Source: Clostridium sp. SCN 57-10 (lineage in GTDB: Bacteria > Bacillota > Clostridia > Oscillospirales > Butyricicoccaceae). Taken from it: a DNA stretch of 6,185 bases. A program made the position numbers and the translations under genes. The notes under the pieces are model-generated. The model searched no databases. It worked only from the letters and a program-made list of their open reading frames with translations, and had not been told where the DNA came from. Below are positions 5,971 to 6,185 of the stretch, in pieces (the first letter of the stretch is position 1; each line of letters opens with the position of its first letter). The stretch covers positions 1 to 6,185 of the forward strand of contig MEFT01000142.1 in the NCBI GenBank assembly GCA_001725215.1, read 5' to 3'.

Positions 5971-5999
5971 TTGACTTTGCACAAACTGCATGGTACTAT
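5971..5999 (+). promoter_or_regulatory. Promoter of the M20 amidohydrolase gene
   Basis: A -35 TTGACT (5971-5976) and a -10 TACTAT (5994-5999) have a 17-bp spacer, with TG at 5991-5992 (extended -10). The predicted start is near 6006, giving a leader of about 79 bases that runs across the regulator's own promoter. Confidence 0.7.
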
Positions 6000-6013
6000 C
6001 ATATCACAACTTT

Positions 6014-6033
6014 AATGTCCACAAATGTCCATA
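6014..6033. repeat. Tandem 10-bp direct repeat (AATGTCCAyA)2 between facing promoters
   Basis: AATGTCCACA (6014-6023) is directly followed by AATGTCCATA (6024-6033), with one mismatch; a third copy is only begun (AAT at 6034). The 10-bp period places both copies on the same helix face, as for paired protein-binding sites. They lie between the predicted start sites of the two divergent genes. Operator function is inference. Confidence 0.55.
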
Positions 6034-6059
6034 AATCACTTTTATTATAGCAAGTGATT
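6034..6059. promoter_or_regulatory. Candidate operator: perfect 8-bp inverted repeat around the regulator -10 box
   Basis: AATCACTT (6034-6041) and AAGTGATT (6052-6059) are perfect inverted copies 10 bp apart. They enclose the minus-strand -10 box of the regulator gene, a classical place for autorepression by a dimeric winged-helix protein. That the neighbouring regulator binds here is inference. Confidence 0.55.
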
Positions 6060-6071
6060 GTGAAATGTAAA
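6044..6071 (-). promoter_or_regulatory. Promoter of the winged-helix regulator gene
   Basis: On the minus strand, a -35 TTTACA (6066-6071) and a perfect -10 TATAAT (6044-6049) have a 16-bp spacer, with TG one base before the -10. The predicted start is near 6037 and the leader about 98 bases. A second, weaker extended -10 (TGATATGAT, -10 at 5998-6003) lies closer to the gene but lacks a good -35. Confidence 0.65.
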
Positions 6072-6084
6072 GGGGGGCAAAACA

Positions 6085-6185
6085 ATGAAGAGTGTCATTC
6101 AAGAAGCACAGCAACTGCAAAGTGAACTTGTCGCATGGCGTCGCCACCTGCACCAGAATCCCGAGCTGAACTTCGACGTGTTCGA
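6085..6185 (+). CDS. M20-family amidohydrolase/metallopeptidase, N-terminal fragment cut by window edge
   Basis: Only the first 33 codons are present: MKSVIQEAQQLQSELVAW, then RRHLHQNPELNF. The RRxLHQxPEL segment is the N-terminal hallmark of M20-family amidohydrolases, such as hippurate hydrolase, N-acetyl-amino-acid deacylases and p-aminobenzoyl-glutamate hydrolase-like enzymes. These cleave N-acyl amino acids with a di-metal centre. The metal ligands lie beyond the right edge, so subfamily and substrate cannot be judged. The ATG at 6085-6087 is preceded by a G-rich ribosome binding site, AGGGGGG (6071-6077), 7 bases upstream. It is divergent from the winged-helix regulator and probably controlled by it. 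Confidence 0.85.
   Translation, partial: MKSVIQEAQQLQSELVAWRRHLHQNPELNFDVF

Overview
The window looks like chromosomal DNA of a Gram-positive, Clostridia-type bacterium (Bacillota). The evidence is a groESL operon controlled by a CIRCE operator, a long-form hibernation factor, strong AGGAGG-type ribosome binding sites, and sigma-A-like promoters with a 16-17 bp spacing in AT-rich gaps between genes of roughly even GC. I place it nearest Oscillospiraceae/Ruminococcaceae from the feel of the GroES/GroEL sequences, which is inference. There are no signs of mobile elements, CRISPR arrays, tRNA or rRNA.

Layout. (1) Positions 1-698, minus strand: groES, then the first 131 codons of groEL running off the left edge, behind a promoter and CIRCE element at 724-790. 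(2) Positions 866-1575, plus strand: a stand-alone cyclase/kynurenine-formamidase-type metal hydrolase with its own extended -10 promoter, divergent from groESL. (3) Positions 1587-1619: a bidirectional terminator between convergent units. (4) Positions 1685-3829, minus strand: a two-gene operon of a THUMP-type RNA methyltransferase followed by a YegS/BmrU-type lipid kinase. The kinase frame is broken: its conserved C-terminal DGE segment lies just past the stop in another frame. (5) Positions 3843-4491, minus strand: hpf, with promoter and terminator. (6) Positions 4608-5939, minus strand: a 443-residue winged-helix regulator of unfamiliar architecture. It is divergent from an M20-family amidohydrolase starting at 6085 and cut by the right edge. 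The 145 bp between them carries two promoters that face each other, a 10-bp tandem repeat between the start sites, and a perfect 8-bp inverted repeat around the regulator's -10.

How the parts fit together. Most genes are housekeeping: protein folding under HrcA control, ribosome hibernation, RNA methylation and lipid phosphorylation. The regulator/M20 pair is the most system-like part. It has the form of a local sensor-repressor that controls itself and a neighbouring deacylase. The two most informative oddities are the broken lipid kinase and the interlocked regulator/M20 promoter region.
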